From positions 744,001 to 808,000 of the forward strand of contig AP031382.1 in the NCBI GenBank assembly GCA_040371205.1: a stretch of DNA of 64,000 nucleotides, in the 5' to 3' direction. Of the stretch, positions 9,239-22,071 are shown in pieces (the first letter of the stretch is position 1; the number at the start of each line of letters is the position of its first letter). This stretch comes from Rhodanobacter sp. Its GTDB lineage: Bacteria; Pseudomonadota; Gammaproteobacteria; Xanthomonadales; Rhodanobacteraceae. The notes under the pieces were generated by a model that saw nothing but the letters and a program-made list of their open reading frames with translations, did no database searches and had not been told where the DNA came from. Made by a program: the position numbers and the translations under genes.

Positions 9239-9270
9239 AAAAAAAGACACCGGGCCGGGCCCGGTGTCTT
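9239..9270 (-). terminator. Rho-independent terminator of bamD
   Basis: Twelve-bp perfect stem AAGACACCGGGC / GCCCGGTGTCTT (9244-9255 and 9259-9270) with a 3-base loop. On the minus strand it is followed by a run of seven T (the A run 9239-9245), so it terminates bamD transcription. The plus-strand side lacks a T run, so it is at best weak for nadE. Confidence 0.88.
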
Positions 9271-9290
9271 TGGGAGGGGATCGAACCGCC

Positions 9291-10172
9291 TCAGTGATGC
9301 CGCATGAACGGCACCGCCTTGCGCCACGTCGCTACCTCGTGCGGCCACTTCGGGTCCTTCAGGTAGGGGTGGTCGGGGTAGTTCAACGCCAGCACCTGGC
9401 GGGTCTGCGCGGCCAGCTTGTCTTCCTTCAGCGCGAGGTAGCTGCGGGTGAGGATGGCCAGCGCGTCGCCGGCCTGCGGCGCCTGCTGGTAGTGCTCGAT
9501 GACGTACTGCGCACGGTCGGCGGCGCCGACGTAGACGTGGTTGAACAGGTAGAACTCGGCCACGTTGATCTCGTACTGCGCCAGCACGTTGCGCAGGTAG
9601 ATCATGCGCTGGCGTGCATCGGCCGCGTAGGCGCTGTTCGGGAAGCGGCGCGACAGCTCGGCGAAGTCGTCGAACGACTCCAGGTTGTAGGCCTGGTCGC
9701 GGCGGGACTGCGCGGCCTTGTCGCGCGAGATCTTGTCCATGAAGCCGGTGGTGCGGTCGAAATTGATCAGGCCGCGCAAGTAATAGGCATAATCCACATG
9801 CTTGCTGGCCGGGTCGGTCTTGATGAAGCGGTTGATCGTGGAGTACGCATCGTCCCAGTCGGCGTCCTTGTACTGCGCATAGGCCATCTCGATCTGGGCC
9901 TGCTCGTTGTATTCGCCGGACGGGAAGCGCGCGATCAGGCGCTGGTAGTCCTTGATGGCCGCGGAGTAGTCGGCGTTCTCCAGCGAGACATGAGCCTTGT
10001 TGTAAAGCTCGGCCAGCGGCATGGTGTCGATGTTGTCGCGCTTGTGGTGGAACAACGAGCAGGCGCTCATCGTCAGCGCCAGGCCAAGCACGGCGAGCGT
10101 CCTCAGGCGGAACCGGGTGGTCGTCGGCAGCTTGGGCGAGTCGAAAATTGAACGCATGGAAAAGAATCGCAT
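9291..10172 (-). CDS. bamD: Outer membrane protein assembly factor BamD (ComL lipoprotein)
   Basis: Encodes about 293 aa from the ATG at 10172; ATGs at 10157 and 10191 are also in frame. A lipoprotein signal sequence ([13 protein letters not shown]) ends in a lipobox Cys. Tetratricopeptide-like repeats follow ([52 protein letters not shown], then [43 protein letters not shown]). BamD is the essential lipoprotein partner of BamA in the beta-barrel assembly machine at the inner face of the outer membrane. It is divergent from rluD, the same arrangement as in E. coli and Xanthomonas. Confidence 0.95.
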   Translation of the reverse strand: MRFFSMRSIFDSPKLPTTTRFRLRTLAVLGLALTMSACSLFHHKRDNIDTMPLAELYNKAHVSLENADYSAAIKDYQRLIARFPSGEYNEQAQIEMAYAQYKDADWDDAYSTINRFIKTDPASKHVDYAYYLRGLINFDRTTGFMDKISRDKAAQSRRDQAYNLESFDDFAELSRRFPNSAYAADARQRMIYLRNVLAQYEINVAEFYLFNHVYVGAADRAQYVIEHYQQAPQAGDALAILTRSYLALKEDKLAAQTRQVLALNYPDHPYLKDPKWPHEVATWRKAVPFMRHH

Positions 10173-10247
10173 GTTGGATCGAAAAGGCATGATAGCCGAA
10201 ACCGTCGCCGCTCCGCGGCCCATCGCCCGCCGGGCGGGAGGGTGCGC

Positions 10248-11222
10248 ATGACCGCGATACGGCACGAGGCCCGGGTACCGCTGGCGGCGGCCGGACGCAG
10301 GTTCGACCAGGCGGTGGCCGAGTTGTTCCCCGACTATTCGCGGTCGCGGCTCGCCGGCTGGATCAAATCCGGCGCGGTCACGCTGGACGGCGGCACCGCG
10401 CCGCCCCGGCAACTGCTGCGCGGCGGCGAACTGGTGCGGCTGGAGGCCGAGCTGGAGGCCGAAGTGGAAAGCGCGCCGGAGGCGATCGCGCTGGCCATCG
10501 TGCACGAGGACGAGCACCTGCTGGTGCTCGACAAGCCGGCTGGCCTGGTGGTGCACCCCGGCGCCGGCAACGCCTCCGGCACCCTGCTCAACGCCCTGCT
10601 ACACCACGACTCCAGGCTGGCCGAGCTGCCGCGCGCCGGCATCGTGCACCGGCTGGACAAGGACACCAGCGGCCTGATGGTGGTCGCGAAGACCCTGCCC
10701 GCGATGACCGCGCTGGTGGAAAAGCTGTCCAACCACGACGTGCAGCGCCAGTACGAAGCCGTGGTGCTGGGCAGCATGGTGTCCGGCGGCACCGTGGACG
10801 CGCCCATCGGCCGCAGCATGGGCGACCGCCTGCGCCAGGCCGTGCGCGAGGACGAGACCGGCAAGCACGCCGTCACCCACTACCGGCTGCGCGAACGCTT
10901 CCGTGCGCACAGCCTGCTCCAGTGCAACCTGGAGACCGGCCGCACCCACCAGATCCGCGTGCACCTCACCCACATCGGCCATCCGCTGGTGGGCGATCCG
11001 CTCTACGGCGGCGGCCTCAAGCTGCCGAAGCGCGCCGCGCCGGAACTGGTCGCCGCGCTGCGCGGCTTCCGCCGGCAGGCGCTGCACGCCGAGCGGCTGG
11101 CGTTCGAGCACCCGGCGACCGGCGCGTCGATGTCCTTCGATGCGCCGCGCCCCGACGACATGACCGCATTGATCGCCGCCTTGCGCGACGACCTCGCGGC
11201 GCACGGCCACGACGATGACTGA
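10248..11222 (+). CDS. rluD: 23S rRNA pseudouridine(1911/1915/1917) synthase RluD
   Basis: Encodes 324 aa from the ATG at 10248, placed 7-8 bases after GGGAGG; an in-frame GTG at 10242 is less likely. The N-terminal S4 RNA-binding domain ([25 protein letters not shown]) is followed by the RluA/RluD catalytic domain with the catalytic Asp in [19 protein letters not shown], the YEAVVLGSM segment and [27 protein letters not shown]. It isomerises three uridines in helix 69 of 23S rRNA during late 50S assembly. It overlaps the next gene (pgeF ATG at 11215) by 8 bases, so the two are translationally coupled. Confidence 0.96.
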   Translation: MTAIRHEARVPLAAAGRRFDQAVAELFPDYSRSRLAGWIKSGAVTLDGGTAPPRQLLRGGELVRLEAELEAEVESAPEAIALAIVHEDEHLLVLDKPAGLVVHPGAGNASGTLLNALLHHDSRLAELPRAGIVHRLDKDTSGLMVVAKTLPAMTALVEKLSNHDVQRQYEAVVLGSMVSGGTVDAPIGRSMGDRLRQAVREDETGKHAVTHYRLRERFRAHSLLQCNLETGRTHQIRVHLTHIGHPLVGDPLYGGGLKLPKRAAPELVAALRGFRRQALHAERLAFEHPATGASMSFDAPRPDDMTALIAALRDDLAAHGHDDD

Positions 11223-11964
11223 CGCCTGGCTGTTTCCCGGCTGGCCCGCGCCTGCGCGCGTGCACGCGGCGGTGAGCACGCGCGAAGGCCCGGGCGTGTC
11301 GCAGCCGCCGTTCGGCCGCTTCAACCTCGGCCTGCGCAGCGGCGAGTCTGCCGATGTGGTGGCCAGCAACCGCGACGTGCTGCAGCAGGCGCTCGACCTG
11401 CCCAGTGCACCGCGCTGGTTGCAGCAGGTGCACGGCACCACGGTGGCGGAGCTCGGCCCGCTGCCGGGCGGGCACGAGCCGCAGGCCGACGCTGCGGTCT
11501 CGCGCATCCCCGGCACGGTGCTGGCCATCCTCACGGCCGACTGCCTGCCGGTACTGTTCTGCGCCGACGACGGCAGCGCCATCGGCGCCGCGCATGCGGG
11601 CTGGCGCGGCCTTGCCGCCGGCGTGCTGGAAGCCACCATCGAGCAGATGCAGGAAGCTCCCGCGCGATTGATGGCGTGGCTGGGGCCGTGCATCGCCGGG
11701 CCCTCCTACGAAGTGGGCGAGGAAGTACGCGCCGCCTTCGTGGACCGCACGCCCGCCGCCGCCGGCTGCTTCACGGCGACCCGGCCCGGCCATTGGCATG
11801 GCGACCTCGTCGCGCTGGCGCGGCAGCGGCTGGCCGCCGCCGGGATCGCGCGCGTCCACGGCGGCGGCTTCGACACGTTCGGCGACACGCGCTTCTATTC
11901 CTACCGCCGCGAGGGCGCACGCAGCGGGCGCTTCGCCAGCCTGATCTGGCTGGCCGCGGACTGA
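11215..11964 (+). CDS. pgeF: Peptidoglycan editing factor PgeF / YfiH multicopper-like purine nucleoside phosphorylase
   Basis: Encodes 249 aa of the Cu-oxidase_4 (DUF152, YfiH) family. The signature segments are [32 protein letters not shown] and [17 protein letters not shown], carrying the conserved His/Cys zinc-binding residues, and [23 protein letters not shown] at the end. Family members act on purine nucleosides in vitro, and in E. coli the protein removes wrongly incorporated L-Ser-containing peptidoglycan precursors. It is coupled to rluD and followed by clpB, the same order as in E. coli. Confidence 0.93.
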   Translation: MTDAWLFPGWPAPARVHAAVSTREGPGVSQPPFGRFNLGLRSGESADVVASNRDVLQQALDLPSAPRWLQQVHGTTVAELGPLPGGHEPQADAAVSRIPGTVLAILTADCLPVLFCADDGSAIGAAHAGWRGLAAGVLEATIEQMQEAPARLMAWLGPCIAGPSYEVGEEVRAAFVDRTPAAAGCFTATRPGHWHGDLVALARQRLAAAGIARVHGGGFDTFGDTRFYSYRREGARSGRFASLIWLAAD

Positions 11965-12133
11965 GCCTGCGCACGTGCTTGGTCGCCGTGCCGCTGCGGG
12001 TCGGCCGGACCCCGTCCGCACGCTGAAACCTTGACGTTTCCCCCGCGCCATGCCTGCTTGAATCGGTCATGGCCACCCGCATCTCAGCGGGCAGTGGCGG
12101 CCAGTCCGCCAAAACTCTTGCGGGGATCGACCG

Positions 12134-14716
12134 ATGCGGATGGACAAACTCACTTCGCGTTTCCAGCAGGCGCTGGCCGACGCGCAGTCGCTGGCCGTGG
12201 GCCGCGACCACAACATGCTGGAACCCGTGCACGTGATGGCGGCCTTGCTGGCCCAGCAGGGCGGCTCGACGGCGCCATTGCTCACGCATGCGGGCGTCAA
12301 CGTGCCGGCGCTGCGCCAGCGCGTGAATGAGCTGCTCGACCGCCTGCCCAAGGTCAGCGGGCAGGAGGGCAACATCAACGTGGGCAACGACCTCACGCGC
12401 CTGCTCAACCTCACCGACAAGCTGGCGCAGCAGCGCGGCGACCAGTTCATCGCCAGCGAGCTGTTCGTGCTGGCGGCGCTGGAGGACAAGGGCGAGCTGG
12501 GCGCTGCGCTGAAGGCGGCCGGTGGGACCAAGGCCAATATCGAGGCCGCGATCGAGAAGGTCCGCGGCGGCGAGAAGGTGCAGAGCGAGAACGCCGAGGA
12601 CCAGCGCCAGGCGCTGCAGAAATACTGCATCGACCTCACCGAGCGTGCCGAGAATGGCAAGCTCGATCCGGTGATCGGCCGCGACGAGGAGATCCGCCGC
12701 ACCATCCAGGTGCTGCAGCGGCGCACCAAGAACAACCCGGTGCTGATCGGCGAGCCCGGCGTGGGCAAGACTGCCATTGTCGAAGGCCTGGCCCAGCGCA
12801 TCGTCAAGGGCGAGGTGCCCGAGGGACTGCGCGACCGCCGCGTGCTGTCGCTGGACATGGGCGCGCTGATCGCCGGCGCCAAGTTCCGCGGCGAATTCGA
12901 GGAGCGCCTGAAGGCGGTGCTCAACGACCTGGCCAAGAACGAAGGCCAGATCATCCTGTTCATCGACGAGCTGCACACCATGGTCGGCGCCGGCAAGGGC
13001 GACGGTGCGATGGATGCGGGCAACATGCTCAAGCCCGCGCTCGCCCGCGGCGAGCTGCACTGCATCGGCGCCACCACGCTCGATGAATACCGCCAGTACA
13101 TCGAGAAGGACGCCGCGCTGGAGCGCCGCTTCCAGAAGGTGTTCGTGGGCGAGCCGACGGTGGAGGACACCATCGCGATCCTGCGCGGGCTGAAGGAGCG
13201 CTACGCGGTACACCATGGGGTGGAGATCACCGATCCGGCCATCGTCGCCGCGGCCACGCTGTCCAACCGCTACATCCCCGACCGCCAGCTGCCCGACAAG
13301 GCCATCGACCTGATGGACGAGGCCGCCTCGCGCATCCGCATGGAGATCGACTCCAAGCCGGAGGAACTGGATCGCCTCGAGCGCCGGCTGATCCAGCTGA
13401 AGATCCAGCGCGAGATGCTGAAGAAGGAGAAGGACAGCGAGTCGAAGCAGCGCCTCGCCGACCTCGAAGCCGACATCAAGAAGCAGGAGCGCGAGTTCTC
13501 CGACCTCGACGAGGTGTGGAAGTCGGAGAAGGCTGCGCTGCAGGGCGCCACCAAGGTGAAGGAGCAGATCGAGGCGGCGCGCCTCGAACTCGAAGCGGCG
13601 CAGCGCCGGCAGGACTACGCCACGATGAGCGAGATCCAGTACGGCAGGCTGCCCGAGCTGGAGAAGCAGCTCGCCGCCGCGCAGGCCGCCGAGACGCAGG
13701 ATTTCACCCTGGTGCAGGACAAAGTCACCGCCGAGGAGATCGCCGAGGTGGTGGCGCGCTGGACCGGCATCCCGGTGGCCAAGATGCTGGAAGGCGAGCG
13801 CGAGAAGCTGCTGCACATGGAGGACGATCTGCACCGGCGCGTGGTGGGCCAGGACGAGGCGGTGCGCGCGGTGTCCGACGCGGTGCGCCGCGCGCGTGCA
13901 GGGCTGTCCGACCCGAACCGGCCCAGCGGCTCCTTCCTGTTCCTCGGCCCCACCGGCGTGGGCAAGACCGAGCTGTGCAAGGCGCTGGCGGAGTTCCTGT
14001 TCGACACGCAGGACGCGATGGTGCGCATCGACATGAGCGAGTTCATGGAGAAACACGCGGTGAGCCGCCTGATCGGCGCGCCGCCCGGCTACGTGGGCTA
14101 CGAGGAAGGCGGCTACCTCACCGAGGCGGTGCGCCGCCGCCCGTACAGCGTGATCCTGCTGGACGAGGTGGAGAAGGCGCATCCGGACGTGTTCAACATC
14201 CTGCTGCAGGTGCTGGACGACGGCCGCCTCACCGACGGTCAGGGCCGCACGGTGGATTTCCGCAACACCGTGATCGTGATGACCTCCAACCTCGGCTCGC
14301 AGTTGATCCAGGAGCAGGCGGGCGACAGCGAGGCCGACTACGTGCAGATGAAGGCCGCGGTGCTGGGCGTGGTGCAGGCGCACTTCCGCCCCGAGTTCAT
14401 CAATCGCCTCGACGAGCTGGTGGTGTTCCGCCCGCTGGACAAGAAGCAGATCCGCAAGATCGCCCTGATCCAGCTCACCGCGCTGGAGAAGCGCCTCGCC
14501 GAACGCCAGCTCAAGCTGGAGATCAGCGAGAAGGCATTGGACCTGCTCGGCAACGTGGGCTTCGATCCGGTGTACGGCGCGCGGCCGCTGAAGCGGGCGA
14601 TCCAGCAGCAGCTGGAGAACCCGCTGGCCAGGGACATCCTCGCAGGCCGCTACGCGCCGGGCAGCACCATCGCGGTGGATGCCGCCGGCGGTCATCTGGC
14701 GTTCGAAGCGGCCTGA
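12134..14716 (+). CDS. clpB: ATP-dependent disaggregase ClpB
   Basis: Encodes 860 aa, full length. The Clp N-domain begins [24 protein letters not shown]-1 has Walker [14 protein letters not shown] and Walker [16 protein letters not shown] long coiled-coil middle domain rich in E/K/Q (about residues 400-525) distinguishes ClpB from ClpA. AAA-2 has [14 protein letters not shown] and [16 protein letters not shown], with sensor 2 [11 protein letters not shown]. ClpB forms hexamers that extract polypeptides from aggregates together with DnaK. A 169-base gap separates it from pgeF. Within it CTGAAACCTTGACG (from about 12023) followed by CCCC and CGCCATG loosely resembles a sigma-32 promoter, but the spacing is not ideal and I do not call it. 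Confidence 0.98.
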   Translation: MRMDKLTSRFQQALADAQSLAVGRDHNMLEPVHVMAALLAQQGGSTAPLLTHAGVNVPALRQRVNELLDRLPKVSGQEGNINVGNDLTRLLNLTDKLAQQRGDQFIASELFVLAALEDKGELGAALKAAGGTKANIEAAIEKVRGGEKVQSENAEDQRQALQKYCIDLTERAENGKLDPVIGRDEEIRRTIQVLQRRTKNNPVLIGEPGVGKTAIVEGLAQRIVKGEVPEGLRDRRVLSLDMGALIAGAKFRGEFEERLKAVLNDLAKNEGQIILFIDELHTMVGAGKGDGAMDAGNMLKPALARGELHCIGATTLDEYRQYIEKDAALERRFQKVFVGEPTVEDTIAILRGLKERYAVHHGVEITDPAIVAAATLSNRYIPDRQLPDKAIDLMDEAASRIRMEIDSKPEELDRLERRLIQLKIQREMLKKEKDSESKQRLADLEADIKKQEREFSDLDEVWKSEKAALQGATKVKEQIEAARLELEAAQRRQDYATMSEIQYGRLPELEKQLAAAQAAETQDFTLVQDKVTAEEIAEVVARWTGIPVAKMLEGEREKLLHMEDDLHRRVVGQDEAVRAVSDAVRRARAGLSDPNRPSGSFLFLGPTGVGKTELCKALAEFLFDTQDAMVRIDMSEFMEKHAVSRLIGAPPGYVGYEEGGYLTEAVRRRPYSVILLDEVEKAHPDVFNILLQVLDDGRLTDGQGRTVDFRNTVIVMTSNLGSQLIQEQAGDSEADYVQMKAAVLGVVQAHFRPEFINRLDELVVFRPLDKKQIRKIALIQLTALEKRLAERQLKLEISEKALDLLGNVGFDPVYGARPLKRAIQQQLENPLARDILAGRYAPGSTIAVDAAGGHLAFEAA

Positions 14717-14753
14717 GCTAGCGGTTGCCGCGGCCGTTGTGCCCGGCCAAAAC

Positions 14754-14781
14754 AAACACCCCGGCACGTGCCGGGGTATTT
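14754..14781. terminator. Bidirectional terminator between clpB and the TonB-dependent receptor
   Basis: Perfect 20-bp palindrome, ACCCCGGCAC / GTGCCGGGGT (14758-14777). The minus-strand side is followed by GTTTGTTTT, giving good intrinsic termination for the receptor gene. The plus-strand side is followed by ATTTG only, so it is weaker for clpB. Confidence 0.75.
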
Positions 14782-14824
14782 GCCTGTCCGTGTTGTCTGC
14801 GTCTGACTTTGGGTGCGCCGGCCG

Positions 14825-17308
<2,484 letters not shown>

Positions 17309-17329
17309 CGGTGTCTCCCCGGTAGTGGC

Positions 17330-17346
17330 TTGATGCATTGCATCAA
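17330..17346. promoter_or_regulatory. Inverted repeat just upstream of the TonB-dependent receptor
   Basis: TTGATGC (17330-17336), ATT, GCATCAA (17340-17346) is a perfect 7-bp dyad 22-38 bases upstream of the receptor ATG. Its position next to the RBS and likely start site fits a repressor operator. The binding protein is unknown. Confidence 0.4.
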
Positions 17347-17462
17347 TTGCAGGCTAGGGCTGCCGGCCCTTTTCGTCAATCGCCGTATGGACGTCCATAT
17401 CGGACACGATGTGCGTGCGCGGCACAGGGCGATTTGCCGCGGTATCGAGCCTGCGCCGGCTC

Positions 17463-17506
17463 CCGCGGCATTTCAATGCGCCGCATGACGCATTGAAATG
17501 CCGCGG
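17463..17506. repeat. Long 18-bp inverted repeat between receptor and fmdB
   Basis: Two perfectly complementary 18-base arms (17463-17480 and 17489-17506, core GCATTTCAATGCG) flank an 8-base loop CCGCATGA. Each arm is itself quasi-palindromic (GCATT-NN-AATGC). No T run follows on either strand, so it is not an ordinary terminator. It lies 155 bases upstream of the receptor start and 79 bases upstream of fmdB. A double operator or an RNA structure is possible. Confidence 0.6.
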
Positions 17507-17585
17507 CGCGACCCGAATAATGGGCCGTTGCGCGCCTCGTCGCCGCTTGTTCTGGATGCCGCGATCCGGCTGCCACGGAGTCCCC

Positions 17586-17876
17586 ATGCCCATCTACGAA
17601 TTCGAATGCAGCCAGTGCGGTCATCGCTTCGACCGGTTGCAGAAATTGTCCGATGCCGATCCTGCCGAGTGCCCTCAGTGCGGCGCGCCGAAAGTGCAGC
17701 GGCGCGTGAGCGCCCCTTCGTTCCGCCTGGCAGGCGGCGGGTGGTACGAGACCGACTTCAAGAAGGACGGCGACAAGAAGCGCAATCTCGCGGGCGAGGG
17801 AGCCGCCGCACCGGCTGCCGCGCCGGCCCCGTCGCCGGCGCCCGCGCCCGCAACCGGTTCCTCATCGAGCGACTGA
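17586..17876 (+). CDS. FmdB-family zinc ribbon protein
   Basis: Encodes 96 aa from the ATG at 17586 (MPIYEFECSQCGHRF). Two CxxC pairs (CSQC and CPQC, about 17 residues apart) form the CxxC_CxxC_SSSS zinc ribbon, followed by KVQRRVSAPSFRLAGGGWYETDFK, typical of the FmdB family. The tail is Ala/Pro-rich and ends SSSSD. Function is unknown; the family is widespread, and in Xanthomonadales it normally lies directly upstream of aspS. Here a two-component pair separates the two. Confidence 0.9.
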   Translation: MPIYEFECSQCGHRFDRLQKLSDADPAECPQCGAPKVQRRVSAPSFRLAGGGWYETDFKKDGDKKRNLAGEGAAAPAAAPAPSPAPAPATGSSSSD

Positions 17877-18053
17877 AGCCTGCCCGCTCACTCCGGCTAT
17901 CCCGCTGCGAGCCCGGGGCTGCTCAAAAAGTGGCCTGAACCCATGGTCCGGCGACAGGACCGCGTGTCCGCGACACCTCGAGTGTGGCGGCGACGAACCT
18001 TCACGTAGCCGTGAGGCTTCCGGTGGCGTAATCGCGCGAGGAAGGGGGGATGG

Positions 18054-19790
18054 ATGCACGAGTATCGGTACATCTTCGATGCTGCGCCGGATGGGATGCT
18101 CGTCGTCAATCATGACGGCATCATCGCCCAGGCCAATGCCGCAGCGCAGGCGCTCTTCGGCTATGCCGCGCACGAACTGCTGGGCAAGCAGGTGGATCTG
18201 CTCGTGCCGCAGCGCTTCGGCGCGCATGCGGCCCATCGCAACCGCTATGTCGCCGCGCCACGCACCCGCGAGATGGGCGGCGGCCTGAGCCTGTTCGGCC
18301 AGCGCAAGGACGGCAGCGAGTTTCCGGTGGACGTGATGCTCAGCCCGCTGGAATACGGCAGCCTGGTGCTGTGCGTCGTGCGCGACATCTCCGAGCGCAA
18401 GCGCAGCCACGACGAGCGCGCGCGGCTGGCGGCGATCATCGAGTCGGCCACCGACGCCATCATCGGCAAGGATCTGGACGGCACCATCCGGGTCTGGAAT
18501 CCCTCGGCCGAACGCCTGTTCGGCTACAGCGCCGCCGAGGCGGTCGGGCGCAACATCGCGATGCTGGTGCCCGACGAGCTGATGGACGAGGAGCGCCGTA
18601 CCATGCGCCGCATCCGGGCGGGCGAGCGTGTGGAGCCCTATGAATCGGTACGCAAGCGCAAGGACGGCTCCCTGGTCGAGGTTGGGCTCACGATCTCGCC
18701 GGTGCTCGACGCGAACGCCGAGGTGGTGTCGGCGTCCGCCATCGCCAACGACCTGAGCCACCGCCGACGGATGGAGCGGCAGTTCCGGCAGCTGCTGGAA
18801 TCCGCGCCCGATGCGATGGTCATCGCCGACGCCGGGGGCATCATCCAGCTGGCCAACTCGCAGACGGAAAGCCTGTTCGGCTACGCCGCGGCCGAGCTGA
18901 TCGGCCAGCCGGTGGAGCTGTTGATGCCGGAGCGTTTCCGCGGCCGGCATCCCCATCATCGCAAGGACTACGCCGACGCTCCGCGCGTCCGTCCGATGGG
19001 CAGCGGGCTGGAACTGTTCGGCCTGCGCAAGGACGGCAGCGAGTTTCCCATCGAACTCTCGCTCTCGCCGCTGGAAACGGAAAGCGGCATGCTGGTGTCC
19101 AGCGCCATCCGCGACATCAGCGCGCGCAAGCGCGCGGAAAAGCTCACGCTCGATTCGCTGCACGAGAAGGAGATGCTGCTCAAGGAAGTGCATCACCGGG
19201 TCAAGAACAACCTGGCGGTGATCGCCAGCCTGTTCTACCTGCAGCAGCGCGACCTGACCGACCCCGGCTTGATCCGGGTCATGCAGGAAAGCCAGGACCG
19301 CGTGCGCTCGATGGCGATGGTGCACGAGACCCTGTACAACTCCGACTCGATGGCGGAAGTCGATTTCGGCGAGTATGCCGGCAACCTCGCCAGGCAGCTC
19401 ATCGACAGCTACAGCCGCGACGACCACATCCGGCTGACCACTGCGCTCGAACCGGTCAACATGAGCATCGACACGGCGGTCCCCTGCGGCCTGATCCTCA
19501 ACGAGATCGTCGCCAACGCGGTCAAGCACGCGTTTCCCGGCGGGCGCAGCGGCAACATCCAAATCTCGCTGTCCCAGCCTGATGCGCGGACCTGCGTGCT
19601 GGAGGTGCGCGACGACGGTACCGGCTTGCCGGAAGGCTTCGATCCCGCCGGCGGCCGTTCGCTCGGCCTGCAGCTGATCCGCTCGCTGTCGCGCCAGGTG
19701 GATGGCGCCTACGAGTTCCTGCCCGCCTCGCCCGGCACGCTGGCAAGGCTGACCCTCAACGTTGCGCCGAAGAGGGTCGCGTCCGGATGA
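18054..19790 (+). CDS. Multi-PAS cytoplasmic sensor histidine kinase (HisKA_2 type)
   Basis: Encodes 578 aa with no membrane segments. Three tandem PAS domains (about residues 1-120, 125-240 and 245-365) are followed by the HisKA_2 dimerisation domain [19 protein letters not shown], with phosphoacceptor His at 380/381, and HATPase_c ([43 protein letters not shown]). PAS1 and PAS3 are strikingly alike ([22 protein letters not shown] versus [22 protein letters not shown], and RKDGSEFP in both), suggesting internal duplication. The stop overlaps the start of the next gene (ATGA), so the kinase is coupled to a REC-GGDEF-EAL regulator, its likely phosphotransfer partner. The RBS is AGGAAGGGGGG. 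Confidence 0.92.
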   Translation: MHEYRYIFDAAPDGMLVVNHDGIIAQANAAAQALFGYAAHELLGKQVDLLVPQRFGAHAAHRNRYVAAPRTREMGGGLSLFGQRKDGSEFPVDVMLSPLEYGSLVLCVVRDISERKRSHDERARLAAIIESATDAIIGKDLDGTIRVWNPSAERLFGYSAAEAVGRNIAMLVPDELMDEERRTMRRIRAGERVEPYESVRKRKDGSLVEVGLTISPVLDANAEVVSASAIANDLSHRRRMERQFRQLLESAPDAMVIADAGGIIQLANSQTESLFGYAAAELIGQPVELLMPERFRGRHPHHRKDYADAPRVRPMGSGLELFGLRKDGSEFPIELSLSPLETESGMLVSSAIRDISARKRAEKLTLDSLHEKEMLLKEVHHRVKNNLAVIASLFYLQQRDLTDPGLIRVMQESQDRVRSMAMVHETLYNSDSMAEVDFGEYAGNLARQLIDSYSRDDHIRLTTALEPVNMSIDTAVPCGLILNEIVANAVKHAFPGGRSGNIQISLSQPDARTCVLEVRDDGTGLPEGFDPAGGRSLGLQLIRSLSRQVDGAYEFLPASPGTLARLTLNVAPKRVASG

Positions 19791-21856
19791 ACGCGAATGT
19801 CGATCCCTGTTGGAACGTCCTGGTCGTCGAGGACGAGGCGCTGCTCGCCGAGGAGATCCGCAGCCGGGTGGAGAGCCTCGGCCACCGCGTCGTCGGCATC
19901 GCGGACAACGGCGCCGACGCGATCGGCATCGCGCGCCGCGAGCGCCCCGACCTGATCCTGATGGACATCCGCATCAAGGGCGATCTCAACGGTATCGAAA
20001 CCGCCGACATCATCTACGGCGAGCTGGACGTCCCGGTGGTGTTCTCGACCGCGCATTCCGATCGCGACACGCTGCAGCAGGCGCAGATCGCGGGCATGTT
20101 CGGCTACATCATCAAGCCCTGGCGCGAGCAGGACCTGGTGATGGCGATGCGGCTGGCGATGCATCGCCACCATACCCAGGCCGCCGCCGGCCGCCATCGC
20201 GATTCCGACATCCAGCGCTTCCTCGAAGCGGGTATCTATCCGGTCGTGCTGTGCAACGAGCAGGGCCGGATCTTTGCCGTCAACAGCAGCACCGAATCCG
20301 TCTTCGGATATCCGCGCGAGGCATTGACCGGGCAGCCGTTCGAACTGCTGCTTACGGAACAGGCGCGCGGCGCCTGGCTGGCGCTGCGCGAACAGGTATT
20401 CGCCCGGCACGCCGAGCGATCGGCGGACGAAATGCCCACCTTCAGCGCGCAGCGCAGGGACGGCCAGGAATTCCAGGTGATGGTGTCGCCGGCCTGCATC
20501 GAGACCAGCACCGGGCCGTCGCTGTGCCTCGTCATCCGCGACCTGAGCGACGCGCAGGCGCCGTTCGATTCCGTGACCGGCTTGCCGAGCCGCGCCAGGT
20601 TCCTCGAATCGTTGGCCGATGCCCTGGCGCATCCGGAAGGGCGGCTGGCCTTGCTCCTGCTCGATCTCGATCATTTCAAGGAGGTCAACGATACGCTCGG
20701 GCACGAGGCCGGCGACCGCCTGCTGATGCAGGTCGCCGAACGGATGCGCGAATTCGCCCGCCCGAACGGCGTGCTGGCGCGGCTGGGCGGCGACGAGTTT
20801 GCACTGGTCCTGTCCGGACAGGAGGGCGCTCGCGCGGCCGACGGCACGTCAAGGCAGCTGCTGGAGAAGCTGGGCATGCCGTACGACATCGACGGCAAAC
20901 CGCTTTACCTCACCGCCAGCATCGGCATCGCGACCTGTCCCGACGATGCGCTCACCGCGCCCGACCTGTTGAAGTACGCGGAACAGGCGATGTACTCCGC
21001 CAAATCCGGCGGCGGCGGCCAGATCGCCCGTTTCTCGGCGGAAATGCAGGACAGCGCGCAGAAACGCCGTGTGCTCAGCGACGACTTGCACGGCGCATTG
21101 CAGCGCGGAGAGTTCACCATCCATTACCAGCCGATCGTCGACTTCACCGGCGGGCAGATCACCAAGGCCGAGGCCCTGCTGCGCTGGAAGCATCCGCGCA
21201 TCGGCCTTGTTCCGCCCTTGGAATTCATCCCGCTGCTGGAGGAAACGGGGCTGATCCACGAAGTCGGCGGCTGGGTGTTCGACCAGTCGGTCGCGCTTGC
21301 CGCGGGTATCCTGCAACGGCTGGGGCGCGCGATACGGATCAGTGTCAACATGAGCCCCTCCCAGTTTGCCTTGCACAACACGGGGGCGATCGACTGGCGC
21401 ACAAAACTGGCGGCATCGCCGTTGCCGCCGGGCTGTGCCGGTATCGAGATCACCGAAAGCACGCTGATCAAGGATCGGCAATGGGTGAGGCGCTGCCTGC
21501 TCGATTTTCGCAGCCACGGCGTCGCCGTCTCGATCGACGACTTCGGCACCGGCTTTTCGTCGCTGTCCTACCTCAAGGCCTTCAGCATCGACTTCCTGAA
21601 GATCGACGCCTCTTTCATCCGCGGCATCGCCAGCGACGGGAACGACTACGCCCTGACCGAAGCCATCATTGCGATGGCGCACAAGCTGGGGTTCCAGACC
21701 GTGGCCGAGGGCGTGGAAACCGTGCGGCAAAAGGACATACTCGCGAAGATGGGCTGCGATTTCGCGCAGGGCTACCTGTTCTCGCATCCGCTGCCCGCGG
21801 ACAAGTTCGAGGCCTACCTGCACGCCAATGGCGGGAGCGGGTCCGTCGTGCGTTGA
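19787..21856 (+). CDS. Response regulator with REC-PAS-GGDEF-EAL domains
   Basis: Encodes 689 aa. The receiver domain (1-130) has phospho-Asp D60 in [12 protein letters not shown] and the KPW motif. A PAS domain follows (about 145-255). The GGDEF domain has an intact GGDEF at 334-338 ([13 protein letters not shown]). The segment before it, RPNGVLARL, lacks the RxxD inhibitory site. The EAL domain has an intact EAL at 462-464 ([11 protein letters not shown]), ITESTLIKD and [16 protein letters not shown]. Both motifs of c-di-GMP synthesis and hydrolysis are therefore present; which activity dominates cannot be told. It is translationally coupled to the preceding kinase, so phosphorylation probably sets its c-di-GMP output. 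Confidence 0.95.
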   Translation: MNANVDPCWNVLVVEDEALLAEEIRSRVESLGHRVVGIADNGADAIGIARRERPDLILMDIRIKGDLNGIETADIIYGELDVPVVFSTAHSDRDTLQQAQIAGMFGYIIKPWREQDLVMAMRLAMHRHHTQAAAGRHRDSDIQRFLEAGIYPVVLCNEQGRIFAVNSSTESVFGYPREALTGQPFELLLTEQARGAWLALREQVFARHAERSADEMPTFSAQRRDGQEFQVMVSPACIETSTGPSLCLVIRDLSDAQAPFDSVTGLPSRARFLESLADALAHPEGRLALLLLDLDHFKEVNDTLGHEAGDRLLMQVAERMREFARPNGVLARLGGDEFALVLSGQEGARAADGTSRQLLEKLGMPYDIDGKPLYLTASIGIATCPDDALTAPDLLKYAEQAMYSAKSGGGGQIARFSAEMQDSAQKRRVLSDDLHGALQRGEFTIHYQPIVDFTGGQITKAEALLRWKHPRIGLVPPLEFIPLLEETGLIHEVGGWVFDQSVALAAGILQRLGRAIRISVNMSPSQFALHNTGAIDWRTKLAASPLPPGCAGIEITESTLIKDRQWVRRCLLDFRSHGVAVSIDDFGTGFSSLSYLKAFSIDFLKIDASFIRGIASDGNDYALTEAIIAMAHKLGFQTVAEGVETVRQKDILAKMGCDFAQGYLFSHPLPADKFEAYLHANGGSGSVVR

Positions 21857-22011
21857 CGTGGCGACCGTGTCGTCGTTGCGGGCGCGGCCCGCGAAAGCCC
21901 TGCGTGGCGCCACCCGACGTGGCGGCCGGTCAGGCCTCCGATCCATGGCGGTTGCCCGCCCCATGCAGCGCTGTCTGCGGCGGCTGTCCCGATGGCAATC
22001 CGCTGCGGCCT

Positions 22012-22019
22012 GCTAGAAT
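22012..22019 (+). promoter_or_regulatory. Putative extended -10 promoter of aspS
   Basis: TGCTAGAAT (22011-22019) fits an extended -10 (TGnTANAAT), about 53 bases upstream of the aspS ATG. No strong -35 is visible at the expected spacing. Confidence 0.45.
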
Positions 22020-22071
22020 CGCCGGCCTTCCCTTTCGTTCACCTAGGGCCCAGGCCCGGAGTTCCAAGCGC

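Noticed and set aside
12023-12053. Possible sigma-32 promoter upstream of clpB
   Set aside because: Boxes resembling -35 and -10 are present but with wrong spacing; only mentioned in the gene entry.
11771-14767. 998-codon minus-strand frame opposite clpB
   Set aside because: Antisense shadow of a clearly recognised ClpB.
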